Below are positions 34,832 through 42,788 of a DNA stretch of 64,000 nt, piece by piece. A model generated the notes under the pieces. The model made no database searches and was not told the DNA's origin. It saw nothing but the letters and a program-made list of their open reading frames with translations. The position numbers and the translations under genes were made by a program. The stretch lies in the NCBI GenBank assembly GCA_022824945.1, contig JAJDYX010000031.1, positions 124,001-188,000 of the forward strand, written 5' to 3'. The number at the start of each line of letters is the position of its first letter. The stretch's first letter is position 1. Source of the DNA: Candidatus Latescibacterota bacterium (lineage in GTDB: Bacteria; Latescibacterota; UBA2968).

Positions 34832-35839
34832 ATGGCTGATTATTGGGACAACGATATAGAAGAAATCGAGGTCGAAGATATGTTTGTAGGCGCACTACTG
34901 GGCGGCGCAATAGGCGATACCCTGGGCTGTTTTTGTGAAGGATGGGACCGGGATCGGATCAAAGCAGTAGAGGGATTGACAGACCACTATCGGGGCCGGG
35001 TCAATCGAGAAGGCGTGTTGACCCGACCGGCTGGAGAATATACAGACGATACCCAACAAACCCTCGTCCTAATTGAATCAATTATAGCGTGTGAAAAGGT
35101 CGATCCCGAAGACCTGAGCAACCGATTTTTAGCGATGTGGCGCAAGGGACTCCTGCAAATGTATGGCAGGGCTTTTCGGGAAACCCTGGAACGCCTTGAT
35201 GAGGGTCTCTCGTGGTCCGAAGCCGCATCAAAAGACCACCCCTCCAACGGGGCAATCATGAAAATCGCGCCAGTGGGTTTGTGGCACTGGGCAACCGGTG
35301 AAAATATCCTGGAAGATGCTATTGCAGCGAGCCATGTGACACATCAGGATCCACGCGCGGTTGCACCTGCGGTCGCGATGGCCCATGTGGTGGGGCATCT
35401 GGTGACACATCGCCCCTTAGATGGGAATGAAGTGCTGGACGTGGCCGAATGGTCGGCCAGACCAATTTGCGAATCCACAGGCGAACTAATCGCGCAGGTA
35501 CGCACATTGCTGACAATGAATGAAGAAGATGCGTGGACAACCATGGTACAAATGCCCGAAGCAGCGCGAGAAAATGCCATCCCAAGCGAAGCCCAGGCCA
35601 CAATCGTCGTGGCTTTAGAGGCATTTTTGCGCGCAGAAGGAGAATTTATCCCCACTATTGAACGCGCGCTGCTCACGGGTGGAGATGTAGATACATTTGC
35701 GGCTATTGCCGGTACATTAAGCGGTCTATATCACGGGACATCGGGTTTGCCGCAACATCTCGTAGAGACATTGGTTGAACGCACAGAAATCGAATCATTG
35801 GCCCGTACACTTTACGAAAAAACAGGAGGCGCCCTGTGA
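34832..35839 (+). CDS. ADP-ribosylglycohydrolase family protein
   Basis: 335 residues from ATG 34832 (CGAGGA upstream). Diagnostic segments are GALLGGAIGDTLGC, EYTDDTQQTL (metal-binding TDD), PSNGAIMKIAPVG and GGDVDTFAAIAGT (second metal site GGDVDT). The family removes ADP-ribose from proteins, DNA or small molecules, and some members work on other N-glycosidic bonds. It is 38 bases after the methyltransferase and overlaps the DapA-like gene by 4, so it is in the same operon. Substrate not predictable. Confidence 0.87.
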   Translation: MADYWDNDIEEIEVEDMFVGALLGGAIGDTLGCFCEGWDRDRIKAVEGLTDHYRGRVNREGVLTRPAGEYTDDTQQTLVLIESIIACEKVDPEDLSNRFLAMWRKGLLQMYGRAFRETLERLDEGLSWSEAASKDHPSNGAIMKIAPVGLWHWATGENILEDAIAASHVTHQDPRAVAPAVAMAHVVGHLVTHRPLDGNEVLDVAEWSARPICESTGELIAQVRTLLTMNEEDAWTTMVQMPEAARENAIPSEAQATIVVALEAFLRAEGEFIPTIERALLTGGDVDTFAAIAGTLSGLYHGTSGLPQHLVETLVERTEIESLARTLYEKTGGAL

Positions 35840-36726
35840 TACTCGACGGTTTTAAGGGCATGTATCCCGCACTGGTCAGCCCCAGAGATGGAGCAGGCGC
35901 ATTCAGTGTCTCGGCGTACGAAAAACTCATGGCGCGTATTTACGAACAGGGATCACACGGCGTATATGTAGCCGGCAACACGGGCGAAGGCTATTTGATG
36001 ACAATGGCCGAGCGCAAATTGGCCACAGAGGTTGCCGTCAAAGCATCAAAAGGACATGGACGAGTGGTGGTACACGTCGGCGCGCCCTCGGAGCGCGAAG
36101 CGGTTGCACTCGCCAAACACGCCGCAAAGGCAGGTGCCGATGGCATATCGAGTTTGCCACCTTATGTCCAGGGGTATCGGTTTGAAGACATCCTATCGTA
36201 TTACAGCGCGCTGAGCACGGCGGCAAATTTGCCGGTCTTTGTGTATTACATCCCCGTAGTCACGCATCAGGAGTATTCATTTGAACAAATCAACCAGATG
36301 CTCGCACTTGAAGGGGTGATAGGCATTAAATTCACAAATTTCAACTTGTTCTTAATGGAACGCATACTCAACGGGCCGCATAACCCGCATATTTTTAACG
36401 GACATGACGAAGTCGCCCTATCGGGTATTGCGGTAGGTGCTCAGGGGGGTATTGGCACGTTTTACAATGTGATGCCCGCGCATTTTGTGGGCATTTACGA
36501 GGCGGTGAACAAGCGCGATTTGGATACGGCACGCGCATTGCAAGCAGACGTGAATGAACTGATCCGGATTTGTCAAAAATACAGTGGACACGGCAGCGTA
36601 CGCGCCGTATTGCGCTGGCAGGGAATCGAATGTGGCGACCCCGTCAAGCCGACACGCCCGTTAAACGCGGAAGAAGAGAAAGCACTGAGGAAAGAAATCG
36701 AAGCAGCGGCATTGGATATTTTTTAA
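35836..36726 (+). CDS. DapA/NanA-family aldolase
   Basis: 296 residues, GTG start at the 4-base overlap with the preceding gene. The family pattern is GVYVAGNTGEGYLMT near the start, LPVFVYYIPVVTHQ with the proton-relay tyrosine, and the Schiff-base lysine in GVIGIKFTNFN. The GNTGEG box and the YYIP motif suggest an N-acetylneuraminate lyase-like or keto-acid aldolase role, rather than true dihydrodipicolinate synthase. It ends the run of plus-strand genes that starts at 27501 and converges with a methyltransferase, overlapping it by 3 bases. Confidence 0.87.
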   Translation: MILDGFKGMYPALVSPRDGAGAFSVSAYEKLMARIYEQGSHGVYVAGNTGEGYLMTMAERKLATEVAVKASKGHGRVVVHVGAPSEREAVALAKHAAKAGADGISSLPPYVQGYRFEDILSYYSALSTAANLPVFVYYIPVVTHQEYSFEQINQMLALEGVIGIKFTNFNLFLMERILNGPHNPHIFNGHDEVALSGIAVGAQGGIGTFYNVMPAHFVGIYEAVNKRDLDTARALQADVNELIRICQKYSGHGSVRAVLRWQGIECGDPVKPTRPLNAEEEKALRKEIEAAALDIF

Positions 36727-37409
36727 TCACATCTCACAATCTCATACACCGTCCCACCCTCCCGCTCAGTTATAATGGAAAACGCCCAGCCCGCATCTTG
36801 GAGACGGTCAAAGAAAGGTCTGCCTAAAATGCGATTGGGTTCAGAAAATAAAACGCGCCCTCCCGGTGCGAGAAGGGCGTCGAATGTGGCGATGAGAGGA
36901 TCGAAAAAGCGCGGTTCGTACACGAGATCTGCGCCCAACAAGGTGGCATAGTGTTGATCTTGCGGCGGGGAACGCCAGTCGATGAGCATCGTCTGTGGAG
37001 CGACACCGGCAATTTGCAACCCATTGAGTTGCGCAAACTTGAGTGCGTCGGGCTGGTAATCCGTGGCAGTGACACGCGCGCGTTTGAGACAGGCAATAGA
37101 TGATACGAGGCCCAATCCACAGCCGAGTTCAAGCACGGAGTCGCCTGGCGCAATCAGATTATCCGCGAGCAGAACATCCGACAAAATAAGCGCAGAATCC
37201 CAAAGCGTTGCCCAATACGGCAGACGTTCGTCTTGCACCTCAAGGCTATCGGGATCGGCCACTGTCAGCTTGTCAAAAAGTGCTTCGGCATCTTCAACAC
37301 AAGTCACACCTATTTTGCGCCCACAAATATTGTGGTGTTCTTCGCCGAGTTGATAGCGTGCGGCGAGTTCGCGTTTGAGGGCGTAAATTTCTTTTTGTAC
37401 GCTTATCAA
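36723..37409 (-). CDS. SAM-dependent methyltransferase, METTL21/ETFB-KMT-like
   Basis: 228 residues. The SAM motif VLELGCGLGLVSSIACLKRA and the following ATDYQPDALKFAQLN and LGADLVYEP motifs match the lysine methyltransferase (METTL21, ETFB-KMT) type of small Rossmann enzyme. It likely methylates a protein side chain, or possibly a small molecule. The start used is TTG at 37409, with a poor ribosome site, so the true start may be slightly inside. It overlaps the aldolase gene by 3 bases at its 3' end and lies 16 bases after the isomerase, on the same strand. Confidence 0.75.
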   Translation of the reverse strand: MISVQKEIYALKRELAARYQLGEEHHNICGRKIGVTCVEDAEALFDKLTVADPDSLEVQDERLPYWATLWDSALILSDVLLADNLIAPGDSVLELGCGLGLVSSIACLKRARVTATDYQPDALKFAQLNGLQIAGVAPQTMLIDWRSPPQDQHYATLLGADLVYEPRFFDPLIATFDALLAPGGRVLFSEPNRILGRPFFDRLQDAGWAFSIITEREGGTVYEIVRCD

Positions 37410-37425
37410 AGAGAACAGAGCCTAC

Positions 37426-38187
37426 CTACTGATATGCTTCCCACAACGCCTTGTAATATTGGAGCAGACGCTCGGCATCTGAGCTACCGGGTATTTCAGC
37501 CAGCGTATATCCCGCATAGCCTTCGGCTTTGAGGAGAGAGAAGAGTTCGCGCCATGGATAGGCCGGATTGCACAATTCGGTAATGTGTACCAGGCCGATT
37601 TTGTGTTTGAGCAGATCAAAATTGGCTTTGATAGAACCGTCTTCTACTTCGCCCAAATTCGAATTCCAGCACACATAGGCATTGTCGTGATCTGCCCAAT
37701 CCATTATGGTGCGCATATACGCGGGCCGTTGTGTTTCGCGCCCGTGTACTTCCACCCGGACTTGCACCCCCAGATCAGCAGCAGCAACCGCGCATTCACG
37801 CACGGATTTGCCAATTTGTTCGAGTGTTTGATCTACCGAAATGCCCTTCTCGGTTTGCAGGCCATTGGGCCGCACCTTAACCCCCGGACAACCCAGGTCG
37901 GCGGCGAGTTTGGCGTATTCAATAGTGCCATCAATATTTTCGCGCACAACATTGGGATCATCCGAATGATATTCAAATGCCGAGCCTAAACCCGCAATTT
38001 CGACCCCCCCATCTTCAAATTGTTTGCGGATATCCTGCCGTTGGCCTGCCGAAAGGTCTGATTCAACGCCGTGAGCATGCGTAGTACGCAGTTCGACACC
38101 GCTATAACCGAGTCTGGCACAAGTTTCGATAATAGTGGAAACATCCCAGTCCGCAGCGATTTGATACGTGACAATACCCAACTTCAT
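37426..38187 (-). CDS. Sugar phosphate isomerase/epimerase
   Basis: 253 residues from ATG behind GGAGAT. The TIM-barrel pattern includes GYSGVELRTTHAHGVESD, CPGVKVRPNGLQ, VRVEVHGRETQR, YVCWNSNLGEVEDGS, IGLVHITELCNP and GYTLAEIPGSS. The residues Glu, His and Asp at the usual metal positions are present. It heads a two-gene minus-strand set with the methyltransferase. The substrate is unknown. Confidence 0.86.
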   Translation of the reverse strand: MKLGIVTYQIAADWDVSTIIETCARLGYSGVELRTTHAHGVESDLSAGQRQDIRKQFEDGGVEIAGLGSAFEYHSDDPNVVRENIDGTIEYAKLAADLGCPGVKVRPNGLQTEKGISVDQTLEQIGKSVRECAVAAADLGVQVRVEVHGRETQRPAYMRTIMDWADHDNAYVCWNSNLGEVEDGSIKANFDLLKHKIGLVHITELCNPAYPWRELFSLLKAEGYAGYTLAEIPGSSDAERLLQYYKALWEAYQ

Positions 38188-38418
38188 TTTTATCTCCCGA
38201 TTAGTAGCTCTCAGCCGCTATCAGTCAGCAAAACAAAGGGCCAAAAGCTGAAAGTGGATGAACTTGCAGTTGCCGACCACTTCTGAAGATAGGACTTGCT
38301 GTAATAATGTCAATGCCTTTGAAGGATCTCCCATAAGACATAGAAAATAACTTGACGCACATCAAACATTTCGCCATATCTACACAGGTACAAACCGCTA
38401 TTCACAAGGATATTTGAA

Positions 38419-38880
38419 ATGCATATTCAGCGTGCCGAGACACGCGATTTTTTGGAAATCGCAAAATTGGATCGCGCAGCCTGGGCACAAAACCGAAATT
38501 CTGAGTATATACCCGACGGAGAACACGTCTGGCGATTGTGGACAGAGCACGCGCTGATATTTTGTGCCTGGGAACGCGAAAAACTGATCGGCGCAGTGCT
38601 GGCATTTCCCACAAAGACAGACAGGCTATATTGTTTGCACAAAGTATTTGTAGATCATCCCCATCGCGGCAAAGGCATTGGTTCCGCTTTGTTCGACGCG
38701 ATTTTGGCCGCGTGCGATCAAATCGGTGTGGATTGTTTTTTGACCGTAGATCCCGAAAATAAAAGTGCTATTTCCCTGTACGAAAAATGGGGATTTAGTG
38801 AGAGAAACTTTGTGAAGGGTTATTATCGCGCCGCAGAAGACCGATATGTACTGACGCGCCGCAGTAAAACAAAAACGTGA
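38419..38880 (+). CDS. GNAT-family N-acetyltransferase
   Basis: 153 residues. The acetyl-CoA motif is LHKVFVDHPHRGKGIGSALF (Q/R-x-x-G-x-G/A), with LTVDPENKSAISLYEKWGF as the next fixed part. Short substrate loops at the start give no clue to the acceptor. It starts at ATG after AAGGA and precedes the phyH gene by 41 bases. An acyl acceptor such as an amino sugar or amino acid is possible, but not shown. Confidence 0.88.
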   Translation: MHIQRAETRDFLEIAKLDRAAWAQNRNSEYIPDGEHVWRLWTEHALIFCAWEREKLIGAVLAFPTKTDRLYCLHKVFVDHPHRGKGIGSALFDAILAACDQIGVDCFLTVDPENKSAISLYEKWGFSERNFVKGYYRAAEDRYVLTRRSKTKT

Positions 38881-38921
38881 GATTACGCCTTTCCTCCCAA
38901 TCTCAAAAGGAGCCAGATACA

Positions 38922-39767
38922 ATGCACCCCAAATGTCTCGATTATTGTCTGACAGAAGAAGAAGCGCGCAAATTCAAACGAGATGGCTATTTCATCGTTC
39001 CGAACGCCCTGCCCCCCGACATGGTCAGCGATCTCGTCGTTGCAGTAGATCGCGTGGATAAAGAAGAACGCGCTCGGATGGGTAAAAGTGCCACAGCGCG
39101 CATCAACCACTACGACTTCATTGGCAAGGACGACCACTTCTTGCCCCTGCTCGACTGGTACAAAACATTTCCCAAAGTGTGGGGCATCCTGGGCTGGCAC
39201 ATCCAACTCTACCACACTCACATGACCGTGACCCCTCCTGCAGAACCGCACAAAACACTCGAGAAAGACGGACCTGGCCTCGGTTTCCATCAAGACAGTG
39301 GCCGCATCAATCAAGACTTTGACATGATCCCGCGTCCCATGATCTCCCTCAAAATCGGCTTTTTTCTCACCGACACAACCGAACCGGGCCGCGGCAATTT
39401 CTATGTCCTTCCCAAAAGCCAGACGCAAAACACATTTCCCGGAGAAGATCGCCAGGCACCGCACAAAGACGCTATCCCGGTGCTCGTACCCCCCGGATCG
39501 GCCGTATTTTTCGACCGCCGCTTATGGCACTCGGCCAGTACCAACTACTGGAAGGAACCCCGCCGCGTACTCTTCTACGGCTACTCCTACCGCTGGCTTC
39601 GCCCCCGCGACGACATGCGAGTCGAACACTACCTCGACCGCTGCACACCCATCCAAAAACAACTCCTCGGCGTCAGCTACTCCGGCGGCCGCGGCTACAC
39701 CTCCCCCACGCCCGAAGATGTGCCCCTCAAAACCTGGCTCGAAGAACACGGGATCGGTAGCGAATAG
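38922..39767 (+). CDS. Phytanoyl-CoA dioxygenase family protein (PhyH)
   Basis: 281 residues, ATG 38922 behind AAAAGGAG. The 2-His-1-carboxylate iron site is visible as GFHQDSG (His123, Asp125) and LWHSASTN (His203). An Arg for 2-oxoglutarate follows in the later segment (EPRRVLFYGY). The C-terminal ~60 residues (from YSYRWLRPRD to TWLEEHGIGSE) are full length here. The last ~190 bases, plus the RBS region of the next gene, recur twice in the broken region downstream (47757-47966 and 48419-48567), so this is the intact parent copy. Substrate unknown; the family hydroxylates many compounds. Confidence 0.9.
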   Translation: MHPKCLDYCLTEEEARKFKRDGYFIVPNALPPDMVSDLVVAVDRVDKEERARMGKSATARINHYDFIGKDDHFLPLLDWYKTFPKVWGILGWHIQLYHTHMTVTPPAEPHKTLEKDGPGLGFHQDSGRINQDFDMIPRPMISLKIGFFLTDTTEPGRGNFYVLPKSQTQNTFPGEDRQAPHKDAIPVLVPPGSAVFFDRRLWHSASTNYWKEPRRVLFYGYSYRWLRPRDDMRVEHYLDRCTPIQKQLLGVSYSGGRGYTSPTPEDVPLKTWLEEHGIGSE

Positions 39768-39798
39768 TCAACGGTATCGGTAGTGATTAGGAGGCAAT

Positions 39799-41358
39799 AT
39801 GTCTGAAACCGAACTTATGCAGCAAGAAATTGATCGTCTGCGTACACAGGTAAAAGCGCTCAAGTCGCGCAACCAACTTTCCCAAAATTACTATTATTCA
39901 GATGCAGCACAAAAAAATTGGCTGGATATCACACATATCCCGGAGAACGGCATTACCCCAGAAGCAGCGCAGATCATTATTGAGAGTGTCAATGGACTCG
40001 ATTTCGACTATCGGTTTAACACATCATCTTATGTCAATGTCTTTTTAGAAAAAGAAGAACGAGATATTGCCTTGCTCGGCCTCCACGTTAATATGGCAGA
40101 CCAGACGGTCTATCCCAATTCGTACAAATTGCACGATACTGTTGTCAATATGATTGCCAACTTGTGGCATTGCCCAAAACCCGACGATTTTGATGACTAT
40201 GGCGTGTATGCAGGTGCGGGTACCGTTGGTTCAACTGAAGCGTGTTTGTTGGCAGGGCTTACCCTCAAATTTCGCTGGCGAGCCTGGTATGCAAAGCGCA
40301 AAAACTTAACGGACAGCGATGTACTGGGCATCAGGCCCAATCTCGTTATTTCCACTTGTTTTCAGGCTGCATGGGAAAAACTGTTTAAATATATGGACAT
40401 TGAACCACGCCTCATTCAGCCATCCGTGGATACTTTTACCCTGGATCCAGAAAAAGTACGCGAAGCGATTGACGAACATACGATGGGTGTGGTGTGCATT
40501 ATGGGGAATCACTACAGCGGTCACTACGATCCTGTCGAACAGGTCAATGAAGTGGTCAAAGAAGTCAACGCAGACAGAGGATATCAGGTCGGTATTCACG
40601 TAGATGCTGCATCGGGCGGGTTTATTGCGCCATTTCAGTCAAACCTGCGTCCGTGGGATTTTCGCCTGGATAATGTGTTGTCCATATCTACCAGCGGTCA
40701 CAAATACGGAGAATCGTGTTGTGGTACGGGTTGGATCGTGTGGCGACAACGCGAAGACCTGAGCGAGCATGTCGCAATTTCAGTGACCTATCTCGGTGGC
40801 AATGCAGATTCCTATACCCTCAATTTTTCCAGACCCGCCAGTGGGGTTTACGTGCAGTATTACCAACTGATACGGCAAGGATTGAGTGGATACCAACAAT
40901 GTTGCGACAACCTGATGCAAAACGCAAAATTCTTGCGCGAGGGTCTCAAAGCCATGACATACCGCGGGAAGCCGAGGTTCACGGTCCTCGACAATGGGGA
41001 TACAGAATGTTTACCTGTTATCACAGCCAGACTAAATCCAGACTGCGATATCAGCTACGACGATATTGACTTGCAGCACGTTTTGTCTCAGTACCGTTGG
41101 TATGTGAGTGGCTATAGAATGCAATACGAACATCCCTTGAGCGGAGAAACTTTGCCCTTATTTTACGATCAAGCGGGCCAGACATCCATGTTCCGCATCG
41201 TGGTAAAAAGCAATTTGACGCGCAATGTGGCTAAAAAACTCTTAGAGTCGTTCAGGAGCGCGTTTGAATTTATCGATCCACTTGATTTTTCTAAGTTGCA
41301 TGGATTTAAGACCGAAAATTTGCGCCACCAGGACCAGCGCATTACAAACCACTGTTGA
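39799..41358 (+). CDS. PLP-dependent decarboxylase, glutamate-decarboxylase-like (group II)
   Basis: 519 residues. The cofactor lysine is in the motif S-T-S-G-H-K-Y-G (ISTSGHKYGE). VGSTEACLLAGL, IGIHVDAASGGFIAP-like (VGIHVDAASGGF) and GNHYSGHYDP complete the fold. This fits glutamate or related decarboxylases of group II. Product could be GABA or an amine. It follows phyH by 31 bases with an AGGAGG site and ends at 41358; the region after it is broken. Gene looks intact. Confidence 0.88.
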   Translation: MSETELMQQEIDRLRTQVKALKSRNQLSQNYYYSDAAQKNWLDITHIPENGITPEAAQIIIESVNGLDFDYRFNTSSYVNVFLEKEERDIALLGLHVNMADQTVYPNSYKLHDTVVNMIANLWHCPKPDDFDDYGVYAGAGTVGSTEACLLAGLTLKFRWRAWYAKRKNLTDSDVLGIRPNLVISTCFQAAWEKLFKYMDIEPRLIQPSVDTFTLDPEKVREAIDEHTMGVVCIMGNHYSGHYDPVEQVNEVVKEVNADRGYQVGIHVDAASGGFIAPFQSNLRPWDFRLDNVLSISTSGHKYGESCCGTGWIVWRQREDLSEHVAISVTYLGGNADSYTLNFSRPASGVYVQYYQLIRQGLSGYQQCCDNLMQNAKFLREGLKAMTYRGKPRFTVLDNGDTECLPVITARLNPDCDISYDDIDLQHVLSQYRWYVSGYRMQYEHPLSGETLPLFYDQAGQTSMFRIVVKSNLTRNVAKKLLESFRSAFEFIDPLDFSKLHGFKTENLRHQDQRITNHC

Positions 41359-41456
41359 ACGGCAAACCGTTTATCCCGCACACCTGATAGATTACAAAAA
41401 ATTACAGAATCGCTTTTGGATGAGATCGCAAGACAAAGGTGCATAATGTGACCAAA

Positions 41457-42091
41457 CGCAGAGAGCCGGGAGGTTGAGATTGAGCGCTGTCGATTTGAGA
41501 ATAAGACCAATAACCGCGAGAAGATAGGCGGTTCCCCATTGATGCAGATTTATGTTCGGAATCAGGGTGAGAGGCATCACATCCACCACAACCACTTCGT
41601 CGATATTCCAGAGGGCAATGGCTACGAAACGCTTCAACTTATTACAGAGGGAAATCCCTGGGACCCGGAACCGGGACACTGTGAAACGCTAATCGAATAC
41701 AACCTTTTTGAACGCTGTAATGGCGAAGGAGAAATCATCTCTGTCAAATCCAACGGCAATCTTCTCCGCAGAAATACGTTTCGCGATTGCCGGGGCGCGC
41801 TGGTGCTTCGGCATGGGGATGACAATGTGGTGTCTGAGAATTTCTTTTGGGGCGAGGGCGAACATCGGGCTGGCGGTGTGCGTTTGCAAGGAACAGATCA
41901 GGTTGTGGTGAATAATTTGTTCCACTCGCTCAATGCGTTTGGCGTGGGTATGATGGATGGGGCATCAGATGATCTCTATGTGCGGGTGGAGCGCGCTGGT
42001 TGCGTTTAATACGTTTGTGAGATGTAGTCCGGCGATGGTTGTGGGTCTAAATCATAGTCTGTATCCCAATGGCACGGCACCTAAGGAATAA
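41457..42091 (+). pseudogene. PL6/chondroitinase-B-like beta-helix, fragment with frameshift
   Basis: The reading frame is continuous from about 41457 and shows beta-helix repeats: GERHHIHHNHFVDIPEGNGY, LLRRNTFRDCRGALVLRHGD and VVSENFFWGEGEHRAGGVRL. These match polysaccharide lyase family 6 (alginate lyase or chondroitinase B). At about 41990 the frame changes by one base: the original frame reaches a stop soon after, but the next frame continues with ALVAFNTFVRCSP and GLNHSLYPNGTAPKE. The N-terminal half is missing, so this is an inactive remnant. Confidence 0.75.
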
Positions 42092-42128
42092 GGTTGCAGA
42101 GACCAGAGTCTAAAAGAGGAGGCACGCT

Positions 42129-42248
42129 ATGAAAAATAAGAATCCAATCTGGCAGGATCGCATTGTCACTGACCCGTTGATACTGGCCGGGAAACCAACA
42201 ATAAAAGGCACTCGGATTTTGGCTCACAACACCAAACGATGCGCTTGA
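42129..42248 (+). pseudogene. DUF433 gene, 5' fragment only
   Basis: An ATG after GAGGAGG starts a frame that is identical in translation, but for one residue, to the DUF433 gene at 47953-48246 over 30 residues (KNPIWQDRIVTDPLILAGKP). The frame then runs into foreign sequence at about 42222 and stops at 42248. It has the intact ATG that the full-length copy lacks. Confidence 0.75.
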
Positions 42249-42339
42249 TGGAGCCGAACCGCTTGCCCTTCTTCACAAAGGAGAAGTCGCCCGCGTTAAG
42301 GCTGCCGCCAAAGGATACCTCCAGGGTGACTTTGGATAA
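42223..42339 (+). pseudogene. MbcA/ParS (DUF2384)-like antitoxin, C-terminal fragment
   Basis: In frame from 42223 to TAA at 42337-42339 the translation reads LTTPNDALDGAEPLALLHKG and then EVARVKAAAKGYLQGDFG. This looks like the toxin-binding C-terminal end of Xre/MbcA/ParS antitoxins, where a [W]L-x-T-P-N-x-x-L-x-G-x-x-P-L core is usual. The N-terminal DNA-binding part is absent because the DUF433 fragment abuts it. The family call rests on this short stretch only. Confidence 0.55.
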
Positions 42340-42375
42340 TGGCTGGCTACGTCAACCTTTTCAAGTACAGCATTA

Positions 42376-42409
42376 AAAGCCCGTTGATTATTACCGATCG
42401 ACGGGCTTT
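42376..42409 (+). terminator. Hairpin, probable terminator of the lost antitoxin gene
   Basis: AAAGCCCGTTGAT pairs with ATCGACGGGCTTT around an 8-base loop; one pair is G-T. T-rich bases follow. It lies in a short open frame (42339-42536) that is therefore probably not a gene. Confidence 0.6.
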
Positions 42410-42702
42410 CTCTCATCTATATCATGACGCTGGCGCACTGGCATACAAGATATTGTGGGACACGTTGGCTGAAGAAATACAATATATAGACGCGCCACGT
42501 TGTTTTCTCAATGCCTATGATCTAAATACCTCATAGCCCCCTCTACACCACTGGCAACACCACCCTGAACATCGTCCTACACCTCGCTCAGTCTTCCAGC
42601 GTTAGTAGAAGATGTACTGCTCCCTGCTTACCACATGCAGGGACAGGCATCGCAATTGTACTGGTATGAGAAAGTTAAGTAAATAGAATTTGATTTTCTT
42701 AC

Positions 42703-42751
42703 ATAAGGGCGATATATTGTCTTTATTGGACTATATATCGCCCTTATTTTG
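42703..42751 (+). terminator. Perfect 15-bp hairpin with T-run, upstream of the ankyrin gene
   Basis: ATAAGGGCGATATAT (42703-42717) is perfectly complementary to ATATATCGCCCTTAT (42733-42747), with a 15-base loop and TTTT after. It lies 38-42 bases before the ankyrin start at 42789. It could end upstream transcription or act as a leader attenuator of the ankyrin gene. Confidence 0.7.
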
Positions 42752-42788
42752 TATAAAAATTTATGCATATTTTGTGAAGGTAAACACC

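Noticed and set aside
42339..42536. Open frame of 65 codons after the ParS-like fragment, at first taken for the toxin partner
   Set aside because: A hairpin terminator (42376-42409) lies inside it and its product does not resemble RES or other known toxins, so it is probably not a gene.
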